DNA of 64,000 nt, taken from NCBI GenBank assembly GCA_016617855.1, contig JAECUM010004424.1:60338-124337 (forward strand), read 5' to 3'. The notes under the pieces are model-generated. The model saw only the letters and a list, made by a program, of their open reading frames with translations, ran no database searches and was not told the origin of the DNA. This document shows positions 24,201 through 39,300 of this stretch, piece by piece; the first letter of the stretch is position 1, and each line of letters opens with the position of its first letter. A program made the translations under genes and the position numbers. The DNA comes from Megalonaias nervosa. Taxonomy: Eukaryota > Mollusca > Bivalvia > Unionida > Unionidae.

Positions 24201-27200
24201 TTCTTTGTCTTTTGTTGAAAGCTACACAATGCTGATAATTTCATAATGAGAAATCTTCTTAAAGATTGCACTATAAAGTGTTTGAGTAGGTCGTTTTTCT
24301 TTGGAATCAATCTATAATACTTGGGGTGAATGAGGTCATTTTTGTTTTTGTCTGTAACAAGGGATTTATTTACTGGATTTGATTGTCATTGTAAAAGTTT
24401 CATTTTGCTTGTTGATTTTTGACAGTTATTAAAATCTACACACCAACCATCGTTGGTTCACCTTAGTGAGCCTCTTACACCCGTGTTTATCGAGTTAGTG
24501 CTTTATGTCATTAAGCATCTGTCTTTGTCTGTAATAAATGTGTTGTGTTTCTGGATGGGTTAATTCTGTCCTTTTGCTTTCGTTCTATATCTGAATCAAA
24601 ATTGCTACAAATCAAATACACAGGAGGATCAATAAGTTTTATCATGTAACTGTATGTGCAATTCTCTACTTGAAGTAACTCGGGCATTTATGAGAGACCA
24701 CATTTTGTTGTTAGAAATAGTGGCCTGTCAGGATATGTTTTCCTGTACATGTATATGAAAATATGCAAAGACCGAGGGTCATATTTGAAATCCCATATCA
24801 GTTTGCAACACAGATAGTGTATGCTTGTCATTTAAATATTCACAAGCATAATTGAAAAATTGGTAATTGCATTTGCCTTTTGCAACTTATCTTTTTAAAA
24901 CTTAATGTGGATCTTTTTTATTAAAATATAAATACATATATTCAGGTTTGAGTGTACCAAAACAATCATTTCATATACTTTGCAACATCATTTATTATGT
25001 GGGTATCCAATGTTGCAGATAGCATTTGACAGAAAATCATGCATAACTGTAAATGCTATATTATTATCAAGTAAATGGATTTAAATGTTTTGAATCTTCA
25101 CTGACATAAAATTTTGGGAACAAGTTTTTCTTTGAAGAATTTTATTAGACGACAAGAATGAATGTTTCATTTTTTTCAGTTTGTGTTTCACTTTTTGGAC
25201 ATATTTTTCATTCATAAACAAGACTTGCTGCACAAGCAAATGTTGCCATCTTCAAGAGAATTCCAAATCACAGCTGTAAAATATTCTAGTCTGTAGATAG
25301 ACAACAGCATCTACTGAGAATCAGTGCATAGATTTAACATTTTGAATTTAGATTTTAATTGTCAAAATGTATACATTTATTTATTTCAAGCATGTATTCT
25401 GTACATAGTACATGTATCTTACATTTGTCTGCATGTCAGTCTATCTGTGTATACATATGTATGCATTCATCCGATAATAATATTACATCCAAGGCAAAGA
25501 AAATTCTAATATTTATCAACACATACAGCCATACAGATAAAACAGAGATAAAAACGAAACAGTATACAAAGTTGTAAGACCTCTTTTAGAGTGCCGATAA
25601 CATCAGATACTGTCTGCGATCCTGGGCAAAAGAAGTACATCAACCATATTAATGTATTTTATTTTAATTAAGTTTGTCAGATATATTTTTAACAAGTAAC
25701 AAATAAACTACAAGTATGACATCTATGCTAGACAAACTTAAACTTTTAACACTTTAGGAAATTGTCACAACTGAAGTTGAAAATGCTTTTCCCATTTATG
25801 GATTGTTCCAATAAAACCAAGATAAAAAATATTCTAAGAAAAAATCTTTATAAAAGATCTTTATGCTCTTGAAGATGAACATAATCAATTTCCTGGCCAA
25901 AAAGGGCTGCATCAGCCTGCCATATATCACATGTAAAATTTTGGAAATTGCCTCAAATTATTCTGTTAACCCTTTGTTTACACAAAGGTAGTTGTTAGCA
26001 AACAGGCTAAATTTAGCTGCCACTGAATAGGAAACTTGACAACTCAGCCTTTAAAATTGCAAAGCTCAATGTGAAAATAGCATTTACTGGTAACCAGAGA
26101 TCTCAGGAAAGTTTAAAAGTCATCAAGTATATTTATTTTCTTTGCATACGCAGGTCATAACTCATCAGTACAGGCTGTGATCATTTTCATATAGAAGCCC
26201 AATTCAACACATTTGTTAGCATATTGGTAGATCACAGTTAATGATTTTCATCAGAAATTTTTTGCAGCATGTATATTGTATAATGTACCTTGATCCACAT
26301 ATTAGTTACATAGTCTTGGGCCAAGCTGTCTGTATTCTGGCTCTTCTTTACTCAGGAAATTGGAAAAAATGGTAGTCTACTTGAATCTTGAGCCGTATCA
26401 ACAGATGCAAATTTAATTAATCTTTGTTATGATCATGAAATAAATGATTTATAAAGTTAAAAATAAGAAAACAAAAATCAAGGAACTCATGATACTACTA
26501 GTAATTCATCATTGAGCTTTCATTAAAAATTCTATTTCAAACTTTTCCAAGTATGTCTGTTACAATGATTATGTAGAGCCGAGCTAACTCGATACATGCT
26601 TGGCAAGTGTGTTGTGAGTATTGAATTGGATTTTCCTCAGCAAGTTGGAACAGTCGTCATCTGTTTTTGCTCATGTGGCAGCATTGGTATTTACAGCTAT
26701 GAAATGGCAGATAAGATAGTCAAAGCTGCCCAGTAGTTACTTGTTTCTGAAGCTAGATTCCATAAAATGACTTCAAATACTGTAGAAATCGTATGTTTTA
26801 TATATCTGGCAAAATATGTGGAATGAACACACCACAGAAAAGCTTTGCACCTTCTGGACCATCACTGGAGAGAGGCATTTCTCATATAAAACAAGTTTCA
26901 GAAATGAGGTGGCACTGCATTGATTGCATGTTGAACACACATACTGGACTGGTGCTGTGCCTCCTAATAGGTGAAATTCTACCAACTCTGCCAATGGAAC
27001 ATATTCTTGAATCAATTTTCACCCTGCAATGTGGAAGTGTCTTGTGTGAAGTTATTTTAATAAACTTTATGATGATGTACCAATTTTGAAAATGTTTCTG
27101 AATTTATTTTACTTATAATTGTCTGCAGTGGGACATAAACGTTTTACAAACACAAGTCTAGTTTCCTGTAAAGATAACTGAAGGTTCATTCATATTGCAA

Positions 27201-27520
27201 AATCCATATTTGTTGATTCTCTGTTTCAGAATGAGAACTTTTCCAGTTAATTTTGAAGTAAAGTAGATATTTATGTTTCAAAGGCCATCATCATTAGGGA
27301 TATAGTAAAGGGAAATAATTTCAAGCATAGTTGTTGCAGATGGTCATTCTGCAAGGTTAATACAGTATCTGTTTGCATAGTTGTCAGGCACACAAAATGT
27401 TACTCACTTTGACTTGCATATTCTTTTAAAGCAAAACGTGCTATCAGTTTTAAAGAGTTTGATTTTGAGATTGTCTTAAAAAATGAGAAATTCCCCAAAA
27501 TTAAGTTTGTCTCCATTGAA

Positions 27521-27568
<48 letters not shown>

Positions 27569-27846
27569 ATTCAATTTCAATATAAATTTTTGGTCTTATC
27601 TAGGATTCTTTGTGTATGATGTAAAGGGTGAAATTCTAATAAAACAAGTACAAAAGATACAAAGTCTAAAAATCAATTATTGTCAAATTAAATCACATCA
27701 TTTGACCTTTCAGAGATGTCAGTGGACTTAACTTAGCACTTCCACATCTGATTAAGACAGCCAGTGGAAGGGTTGTAAGATAAGCTTGGTGACTGGTAAT
27801 ATGTTTCATATGTGTGGGATACCATTCTGGCATTCTTCCCACAAAT

Positions 27847-27906
<60 letters not shown>

Positions 27907-30900
27907 TTGAGTATATATATGTGGGGAGGGTGTTAAAATATATATACTTTGAGTAGATCTCACTCAAACCTGATTTTTTTTTTCATTCAATGGGTTTCTT
28001 TTTTTTATTTTAGTTGAAGTGATAAATCTGTCAAGTGTCATAATTTTCTTTGATAAATTGTGATACATCTTTGCATTTGTATGAATGGTTGCAGCATAAA
28101 GCAAATATAGGAAAGGTAACCAGTAATTCTTATTTGCTTTGAAATAATTTCAGTTATTTATTAAAATTATCAAGATGTCTAGAAAAAACACCAGTACAAG
28201 TACAGAGTTATTAAGTCCTCACAATGACATGTTGGGCATTATAAGTAAATTCCCATATTCATATAGTTACCAGGCTCATTGTGTTCATCATGCAAACATA
28301 ATTTTCGTTGTGTAAATTTATGTTTGAGTAATTGGAAATGTTTGAAAAAGAATTTATGAGGATCAGAAAACCAATCCTGTGTACATAACTCAAATACATG
28401 TGGGCATGTGTCTATACAGTTTAATTGGACATCAACGTAATCCTGACTATGTTGTATCAAGTAAAGTTAAGTAATAAAAGTAGAGTCGAGTCAGACTACA
28501 AACAACAAGGATCCTAATCTGCCATAGCATAATGCTCCTGCAGATCAGGGTCTACTGATTACTCCCAACAAACTGCACAGAGCTAAATCTCTGCATGTGC
28601 ATTATGTGATGGCAGATCTGGGTCCGTGCAGTTTGCAGTTGAACTCATCCTATAAGCAAGTATATAATGGTACATATGATATCTATTGCCCCACCATTTT
28701 TTCTAAAACATGGGTGGGTCAATGTATTTGCCACCAGGAACTTACATAACAATAATTCAATACTGTCCTATCAGATGATTAATATCACAGGATACAAAGG
28801 CCCCAATTCATACTGCCTGCACTGTTTGGTTTATTGTTGTAAGAACTGCATGTATCTACCAAACCATTGCATTTGCAGTGTAGGCCACACAAAAGAAGAA
28901 AGAAATACATTCCAATTTTTTACCCCAGTGTAAATGCAGTGGTGGGGTACATATTTTCTCATGGCCATGTTAAAATCTATGTCAAACTTTTGTAAAGCAC
29001 TCCCTCAATATAACACTGTTCCTGGCAGCCATGGAGTATACTGCCTTATAATGAGGTAGATTATTACATATATATTTTCTACTCCATAATAAAATTGGAT
29101 CCATGACCATGCCTACCCTATAAAAAGAAATAATATCATAATGAAGGACATTATATTGAGGGTGCAGTATGACCATTTGTTGGCAGTAAACTCTTAGAAA
29201 ATTGCTCCAAAATGTGATAAATATTATTAATTTCATCCTTTTAATTAATATTTTTTGGAAATTTTCTACTGCTGTAATCTGTATGTACTAGCTTATATTT
29301 TGAGACAAACTGCAAAAAACAAAGATCCTGATCTGCAGTATAATAATTTGTCTGCAGACCAGGGTATATAATGTTTTTCTACTGATTACTCCTAAAAAAC
29401 ACTGCACAGACCCAGATTTGCTAGCACATTATGTGACAGTAGATCTGGATCTGTGCAGTTTGCATTTGGACTTGTAAATGAGTATGTATGGTACTTACAT
29501 TCAAAACTTGGTATAACACTTGAACATTGTTAGGTTATACACTCATGGCAGTTGTTACATGTGCAAGCTGCTATTCACCTTTTCTTCTTACAGGTGATAT
29601 TATACCTAAATTGTTGACATACTTAGATTTTAGAACTTTATATAGTACATACCCATGATAAATGTAAACAATGGTTGAACAACTATGGAGATTTTTGATT
29701 GTCCAGATCTAAGTTACTGAGAAAATCCAACATAATAAAATGTTGTCAGCCGACAGTTTCGTAGTTATTTTTCTGGGTCATATGAATACATAAATATTAT
29801 CTTCAAGCTGTGATCTGTCCACTTTGATATTAGTATTGCAGTTTCTTTAACCATGCATATTTATAGTACATCATTATCCATACTCAGGATCTGCATGTTA
29901 TAGATCAATGATATCATTCTTCAGCAGAGAGTACTATATTACTGGAAATAGGTATAACTTTGGGTATGTGGTAGACTCTGTTGAAGAATCTGTCTCCTAA
30001 TATGTGCATCCACCCTGTCGTGTCTGCACTATAAAAGTTCTAAATTGCTAAACATATTAATATCAAATTTACACTGTAGGTGTAATTTGGGATGAAGCTG
30101 TGTTGTACATCAGAACTGTGTTGATGTGGCCATCTTTCCAAGATTCATTTTAAATTTAAATTGTTTTTTATGTATTGCAACCAGATTTACACAGGTGCAT
30201 AAAATATCCTCTTTTATTTATAGGGTACCCTCAAAAAAGAGATCTCCCTCACTTATGCCCTTTCAGGCAACCTGTACCCTGCCTTCACTAGTGGCATGGG
30301 AAGAATATCATATCTTATGTGTGTGTGCATTTGTATGTGTGTGTGTGTGTGAATGTAAGGTTAAAGGGAGAGAGAGTACATAAACTAGGTTAAAGTTTCC
30401 AATACATGTATGTCATAGAGGTATAGAATTTTGGGAAATTTACCAAACTAGAGCATCATCACTAAATTCACAAAAAAATTATTCTGCTTATTAAATTATT
30501 TGTATTGACAGATATGTACCATGTATGATGTGATATCTACATTGTACACTTTAATGATTAATTATATTGGTAAATTTCATGAGTTGAAAGTTCCTTATGA
30601 TAAGCATAATGATGTTCACAACTATGTTTGTTATCATCAATTGCATATGCATACTATAACAGTTTAAGCTTTCTTTGGTTATGTTGTGAGATCTTCATTT
30701 TGTGATTTTTTATTTTCCCGACACAGGCACAGTGAATAAAATATGTCAGATGTGCTATACAGGATGGAACCTGCAGAGTTTTGATTTAAGGCTTCAGCAA
30801 GTATACCTTGTAGCAAGTTTTAAAAATCCAGATGTTTGAGGTGGTTTTTAGGAGCAGCTCCTTTCAAACATGGCTATGGCTGAAATCAAGTCATGTGTTT

Positions 30901-33900
30901 TTCATAATATGTATATTTTGGTGAGATGTTTTACTGTAGTGTGTATATATGTGTGTGTTTGTGTACACATACATGTGAGCATGCAAATTAAGACATGTGT
31001 ATGTTGTGTTGAATTTTGTATTTCCTTGAAGAAACTCAGTGATAGATAATATTTATCCATGAGTTGATCAAAACAACCCAAAGCACTTTAGAATATGCAA
31101 TCACTCAATATTTTTCATGCATTTTCCTAATTTAACTTTTATTTCATTTCAGGATTGGACATTTTTGACCAGATTTTGCTTCTTGTCAGAAAAAGGAAAC
31201 TTTAAGTACCAAATTTCGTACCCAAAGGTATTAAAATGTTGCAAATTTCTGTATTTAAATTTTTTGTAAAGGGTCGTAAAGCAACAAGAGTTTTATGGCA
31301 ACTTAGAAAGTCATCAAAATCGATCTAGTCTTGTTTTTGCCAGTAGATAGCTATTCCTAATGATAGTCAGGACCCTGATTATAAACCACTTCAGTATAAT
31401 GTGGTCCTTCATGGTCACAGATCCCATTTTTGGATGGAGAGAGTTTCATTAATTGAATCTACCCCAGTATAAGGTCATTTATACAATATAGTACATTGAA
31501 TCTACAAAATTATAAGGTGATTTATACAATATAGTACACTGAATTTACCTCAGTATAAGGTGATTTATATAACACTGTACAGATTTATGGATCTTCAAAA
31601 CAGCAACATAATGAGAGACTACTGTTCCTTTATATAGGTATTACCTGCCCTTGATGAAAGCTATATGCAGGGAGAACATAACCTTTCAGTCATACACAAG
31701 GATAACATAATCTATCAGTCATACACAGGGACAACAAATCCTATCAGTCATACACAGGGATGACATAACCTATCACTCATACAGAGGGACAACAAAACCT
31801 ATAAGTTATACACAGGGGTGACATAACCTATCAGTCATACAGAGGGACAACATAACCCATCAGTCATACACAGGGATGCCATAACCTATCAGTCATACAC
31901 AGGGATCACATAACATATCATTCATACACAGGGATGCCATAACCTATCACTCATACAGAGGAACAACAAAACCTTTCAGTCATACACAGGGATGACATAA
32001 CCTATCACTCAGTCAGAGGGACAACATAACCTATCAGTCATACTCTGGGACAACATAACCTATTAGTGATACACAGAGACAACATAACCTATCAATCATA
32101 CAGAGGGACAACATAACCTATCAGTGATACACTGGGATGACATAACCTATCAGTCATACACAGGGATTATATAACCTATCAGTCATGCAGAGGGACAACA
32201 TAACCTATTAGTCATACACAGGGACAACATAACCTGTCAGTCATACACAGGGATAGGATAACCTATCAGTCATAAACAGGGATGATATAACCTTTCAGTC
32301 ATACACAGGGACAACATAACCTATCAGTCATATGCAGGGATGGCATAACCTATCAGTCATATGCAGGGACAACATAACATATCAGTCACATGCAGGGATG
32401 ACATAACCTATCATTCATACACAGGGACATTATATAAATATGTAACCTATCAGTCAAATACAGATAGGATATAACCTTGAATCAAACACAGGGAGGATAT
32501 AACCTATCAGTCAAATACAGAGAGGATACAATCTATCAGTCATACACAGATAGAATATAACCTATCAGTCATACACAGAATATAACCTATCAGTAATACA
32601 CAGATAGGATATAACCTTTAATCACACACAGAGAGTATATAACCTATCAGTCAAATACAGAGAGCATAATACCTATCAGTCAAATACAGAGAGCATAATA
32701 CCTATCAGTCAAATACAGAGAGCATAATACCTATCAGTCAAATACAGAGAGCATAATACCTATCAGTCAAATACAGAGAGCATAATACCTATCAGTCAAA
32801 TACAGAGAAGATAATGCCTATTAGTCAAATAGAGATGATATAACCTATTAGTCAAATACAGAGAGGATATAACTTGTTATTCAACACACAGAGGGTATAA
32901 CCCATCAATGATACACAGGGAGGATATAATAATTGCCTATTAGGCAAGTACAAAGAGGACATGACATGTAAGATCGTCAGTTGCAGGTAGGTTGAAGAAA
33001 TCATAGAATCCTTTACATGCGTTGTATAGGATAAGATATTTCCATCATAGGGATCAAAGTTTACATTGGTTGCAAGGTTTTGTACAGTTTGTAATATTTT
33101 ATTCTAATCCTGCAGGTGGAAATTTCCCATTCATTAATGGCACATAATGAAGGAATTTTTTTTCATATTCCAAGCAGTTCAAAATCATAATTATCATAAT
33201 TCATTGAGTCCATTGTATAGACGCTCAGTTTAATACTTACTTGTTAATTTTGCTGTCTTAATTACATGTAGGAACAACAGTGGGCAGGATTAAATGTAGA
33301 GGGTGTAAGAGATTCAATAAAGGTTAAAGGTCATTATCCCACATGTATAAGCTACATAGGGTGTCATTTAAACCCTGACTGTCACATTTGTTTTCAACAC
33401 TCTAAAGAGAGATGAATAACCATAAAGGTTGTGCAGTTGAGTGGGTTAACAAGAGAGCAAAGAAATACTTACAAAATGATGCAGATGCCACCATCAGTGC
33501 TGCTTATTGCCTAACTTCCTCATGAATCTTCATCTGTCACTCATTTTGCAAACATCACCAGTTCAGATAAAGATCTGACAATCTTTACCATCATGGACAT
33601 CTACTCACAACACACAAACATATTCGCACTGAACAGACTACTGGGCCAGTATCAACATAACATTTTGGCCAATGTGACCAGTCCTGGATAACCATCACTT
33701 CTGGCAGCCTCTTTACTAGCCTTCCATTAATAGTCAGCATTGAACTGAAGCACCAGATGTCAGCTGACCCTGGACTACGTCTACTCCAGCTTCTGGCACT
33801 TTCTCAGTATGTTTTACTCCCTCTACCACTGTGGCTTGGTATGGTGATCTTTGGGGCATACTCATTCATATACTCAAGATACAGACAGCATCTGACATTC

Positions 33901-36271
33901 AGTCATGCAAATTCCAGCCATATTCTGTTGCAGATGGCCATTGAATAGGTAATGGATTCTGTGAGCCCATCTCACACAATATACTGTATGAAGGCACCAC
34001 AAGATTATTACTGGCCCCATCTTTATCATGATGATGACCCAGTACTGGCTGCATCAACTTCCTATTACTGGACACCCAGTACCCATCTTAAACCTTTGAA
34101 GACTTAGAGATTATGGCTGGAAATCACAATGTCCCAGTTTGTAATGATTCACTACCTCATTCTTTTCCCCCCATCCACCTGTTTAACCAGCTCATTTCTG
34201 TTACAACCTTTGCAGGAGGCTTCTTTGCCACACCACTCTTAAGTTCAAAGACATGTACTAACAAGCAGCATTTTCCTTTCTTGATCAAACAATGTTCAGG
34301 GAAGACTCAGCCTTCCACCTATCTACAGAAGAAGTCTTTTATTTTCTTCATCCATAGTTCTGTCTGCCACCTTCTACTCTGTCAGTGGCCTGTTATCAGA
34401 ATTTCTGCATATGTTGATCACTTAGCCAAGAAAGACCAACTTTCATTAATTTCTGGGTAAGTTGCTGAAATCCCACCTGCTTCAAAAGGCAATTTGAAGA
34501 CACAAGCATCAACAGGCCATAATGATGACCACCATCAGACCTCAGCCTGTCTTTGTACATGTCACATCTCTTCCACACTGTACTTCTGCTGTCAACAGAG
34601 ATATCATAGGCATGGGAATGTTGAAACTTTTTTTGTGCATGGACCAGAAATCCTTTCTTAACATGCAAAAACTGGTTTGTGATATAGTAGTGTTTGGCCC
34701 AGTCCTATGACTGGCCTTGGTGACTATATTTCAGCAAAATGAGCATATCTTTGGCTCCCCCATTTAGAATTCCACTGACAGATGCTGCGGGAAGTCAGTC
34801 TTGTGTACGATTTATGTACTCAACAGGACATATCAACACTCTTTAGTGTCAGTTTGCTGCTTTCATTTATAATAATAGTAATAATAATAATAATCTCAAG
34901 CTCGTCAATGGATATTAGTTTCTGTCCATGTAAATGCTACTATAAGACCATCACATGATCATCCTCATATTGCATCTGCCATCTTTCAGCTTCCTTTTCC
35001 ACAGCCACATAGAAGATATAAGGAAATAGGCCACCAGAGAGGCAAATCTTATGCAGACCCAGGATTACAGAGGCTAGTCATCAGGTCCTAAGAAATACCA
35101 GAGAAGTAGAAAAGTACAGTAGATGGGGAAATCCTCTTTTGCCTCACATGAAATGGCCCATTGTCCACAATGGAACCTACCATGGTTTCTGATTTATTAA
35201 ATGGGGCATCCTTTGAACCACTGTCTAAAGCCTTGTTGACTCACATTTCAGCCAAGACCTTCATCCTAGTCACTTTAGTTACAGCAAGCAGAATCAGTGA
35301 GATTTATGCCTTATTGTTCAGCCCAAACTATCTCCAGTTCTGCACCAATGTTTCAGTTATTTTTTATGAGAACCCTTGCTTGCATTACTAAATACTGGCT
35401 CCCAAACTTGGTCAGTCATTCTTTCGTCCTTAACACCTTTCTCTCTTTTGGAACTTTATTCTGAGAGGCATGTGCTGGACCCTATTAGGGTACTGAAATG
35501 GTGCTTGAAGTGAGTTGAGTTTATCAGAATAATGGAGACCTCACCTGTTGCCACTCAAAGAAGGAAATATCAAAATTACCACTCATGCTGTCATCCTTGA
35601 ACTATTGGGTTATCTGCACAGCCTAGAAGAAACTAACCCAAGAACAGATGATTTTCTTTTTCTGAGCTTGTTCCCAAGTTGCCATCTTTCAAGCCATGTA
35701 GTAAAGGTCAGAGAGGACATTTTCTAAAGTGTACCTCAGAGACTTTATATGCCAAATGAACCAGTTTGACCTTGTAGCACCTATATGAGCAGCACAACAG
35801 GCTATCTTCCCAGGTCACTCAGCAGCTTGGTAATAAAACAGGTTATTCTGCTTCTGATGAATTTGCAGGAACCATCAAGTTGTCTCAAAACCGTGACCAT
35901 TTATTAATCATACGTTAACCCTAACCCATCTCTCACATAAGACTTAAAGCTGCTTCATATATGCATGGAGACTGGAACCAGGGGGCAACATTCGGATAAG
36001 GGAATGAGTCAGAGTGCTAATGTTGCAATCTAAATGCTGGATTAATGCCATGTGAGACTGAATAATAATCACATAAAGCAGGGTACAATGATTGATCCTG
36101 GACAAGTGTTCCACAATGTAAAACACAGTCCTGGATATAAAATACATTTAGAAAAATTATTTGTTCAACTCTTAATGTAGTAAATGAATTGTATATAAAT
36201 TTGTCATACTTTACCCTGTATTTATAACTATACTGTATATATTTTGTGATCATAAATAGATTCTGTGCTTA

Positions 36272-36304
<33 letters not shown>

Positions 36305-39300
36305 ATATCCTCATTTAGTAAAGGAAATTTCCATTTTGGTTTTTATTGTCAAGTTATAATACACAAATCTGTGAAAATTCTAATCTTTCAAACTTTGAAC
36401 AAAGGGGTTGTTGAGAAAAATAATTTTCAATATATGAATTCAAACTTCCATTATTTCTCAAGATCTGAATATTTAAAACTTGGAACATTTGGTCTGAGAC
36501 TTAGTATTTTGATTTTGTCCGATAAAGAGGAGTGAAGTTACATCATAAATGTGAAATTCTATTGGATAGATATCATTTACATTGGATGTGTCTTTTCTGG
36601 TGCTGGGAAAGAGTCATGTGGATGAAAATATTATGTATAACACATTCTACAATACAACAGTTTGATGGTACTGATAAAACTAATGTTTATCAACTACATT
36701 ATTATCTTAAAATATTGCATCATCATATCTTTTTATTCAGAATTTAAAACATTTCATGTCTGTAAGCTGTCATATTACTTCAGATCCCAATTGTAAATCT
36801 GCCATGATAATAGATTTCTATTTCCCAAATACGAGAAGACAGTGAGCAAATGAGAGTTCTGATAATTTTCTTCGATTTCAATATACATAGCATAAAATAG
36901 GCACTAATTCCATGCTTGTTTAATGTCTTATTATATACTGAACTATGAATATGGAAGTGACAGTGACTTGATCCATACCATGTAAGTATCAGATGGCATG
37001 ACTTGGGCATGACACGGGTTCACATTGTTCTAACCATTACTTAATCATACCAGACAACATGGTACACTTGCCTTCTATCAAGGACTGGTCTCTATCATCC
37101 AAGTAAACACTTGAATGATGGAATCAACACTTTATTAAACAAAGCTGGGTTAATTGACTTATGCTTCAGTTTTTTTTAAAAATATATGCTTTACAACATA
37201 GTAACAAGTTGTAAGCTAATTGATGAATGAAAATCACATAATAATAATAATAATAATAATAGTAATAATGTCTTTATTTAGAGAGACAAACTCAGTTAGA
37301 TAAATACAACTAATCTCCCTTGATGCCCTCTACTAAAAAATTGAACTAAAAAAAAAATATTCATGCAAGTTTCCTCCTTCTCATGAATATCACAGTTACA
37401 GTAATTCATTAATTGGGCTATCTGGAACTGTTTAATTTCTTATTTATTTATTTAATTATTATCAGGGGTGGATTGAAATATATAGAGTTCCTATTTTACT
37501 ATGCTTAGATTGCAATCTTGATGCCTGTCATTTTTGGTAAATTGAAAAATGTTAATTACCAAAATTATTCTAAACAGGCAAGTTATAAAAATATGAACAA
37601 TGAAAATAATGATTATTTTTAGAGTTCAAATCTTAAAAAGCATTTACAATAAATACAATCCCCATTTGTTATTTAAATGCAGTTTACATAAATAATTTGT
37701 ACTTCAAAAATATGAAAAATGCTAAACATGTGATTCTTGTACACAAATAAAATACCATTTTTAATTTTTATAATTTTTGTTTCCATTTATTTACCTTTTC
37801 ACAGAAATATGGTTCTCAGAGTTTCTTACTCTACTATGATGGAAAGGATCAGTGGCAATCCGTTTATCCAGGGACAGATAAGGTAAGCATGACATTCCTG
37901 TATTTACTGTTCAGATGAAATTATTTGATTTGTAGAGCTAACAGACTCAGCTTGGATATACTGACAGATCTTGATGCACACTGTGTATACCATGGCAAAG
38001 TATTGGGGAGGTATGCTGAAGTCAGCTTGTCCATCCACCCATTACACATTTGTTTATTTACTATCTCTAGAACCCTTTGAAATATCTTTATGAACCTTTG
38101 TGGGCTTTTGTATCATGACTAGACATTGTGTCCTGTTAATACAGAAGACTGCCTCATCAGAATTTCAGGAATTCTCCCCATTTTATTACAAAATTTGTAT
38201 GCAAATTTGTTACATTCTTCTCTGGGTAATGTCTCTTGAAGCATCTGAGATGTCTTTATGAAACTTGGTGTACATCTGTATGATCACAACAGAAGTGTTC
38301 CAGATAAGATATAGGTTTGCCACATGGGTACTTGTAGAGTTTTATTGTAGACTGTGTCCATCTATTACATTCTTCTCCAATTAATATCTCCTGAACTGCT
38401 TGCGAGATTTCTTTATCAAACTTTTATTACATGATTTAGAGAAAAAATTTGATTTAGTGTTGTACAGAAGTCATTTTCACCTGCATGATGCTAGAACATA
38501 AAGCTATTACATAATGAAAAAGTCAATAATTTTCATGACCATCTAACATGAAGTGTGACTATGCAACACAGAAATATGACATATCACATGATGTTGTACC
38601 ATTCAGTGAAAAACCATCTGTCATGGGAACCATGTAGTGATAAGAATTATCATTAAGTTTTTGAACAAGTGACAGAATTTCAGGAATTTAACAATGAAAG
38701 AAAGAGAAAATTAGTTATGCCTGCAGTATTTAAGTTCTTGGACAGTTTTGTTTAGAAATAATTTTCATTCGTCATAAGTTTTTGATCATAAAAAAATCTA
38801 AACATTTTTTGGCTTCCAAAGATTTAAGGTAAATGGAGTGGATACCAAAATAGAGGCTTAATCAAGTGCTAGTCATTGTCTACTATCATTTATCACATTA
38901 TTCAATATTATACATTGTCTAATATCATTTATCACATTATTCAATATTATACATTGTTTGTACATATATCTGTGTAATGTTAAATTGGACACTTTACATT
39001 ATTGCAGACTTGTGATCAAAAGTATGCAGTACTGGACCCAAAAAATAACCAAGAGATTGGCCTCACAGACTTGATAAACTCTCAGTGTAGTCTAGTAAAT
39101 AGAAGTGGGGAGAACTACTATGTCTGTGACAACTACCGAAGTTTTGTTTCAGCTAGGGAACGATGGTGGTATATTGTTCTCAGCAATTGCAAGACTACAA
39201 CTAATGAGGTAATTATGAAACATCACATAATTTCCTACAAATTACCTTACTTACACCAGTATCAGAACCTATGCATATTATCTTGCAGAATCCAACATTG

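Larger units (their letters stand above)
21255..31152 (+). other. Intron 1 (9.9 kb)
   Basis: It contains the inverted-repeat pair 21448/23393 with an inserted SINE, microsatellites at 27.5 and 27.9 kb, and two copies of the foldback MITE. The stretches 23,400-27,500 and 29,500-31,150 hold nothing I can name. Confidence 0.85.
31228..37804 (+). other. Intron 2 (6.6 kb)
   Basis: It contains a 49-bp triple repeat, a 1.3-kb minisatellite, a broken DIRS-like recombinase and AAT microsatellites. Confidence 0.85.

Noticed and set aside
26773..27089. Overlapping 80- and 98-codon frames on opposite strands
   Set aside because: Mutually exclusive, no domain, inside intron 1, no splice or promoter context.
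27733..27963. Thr-His-rich frame on the minus strand
   Set aside because: Product of the (GT)n tract.
31655..32965. CRISPR-like regular array
   Set aside because: The 29-bp units abut with no unique spacers, in a eukaryotic intron; it is a minisatellite.
34113..34460. 115-codon open frame
   Set aside because: Lies in the degraded DNA upstream of the DIRS-like recombinase and could not be aligned to any protein family.
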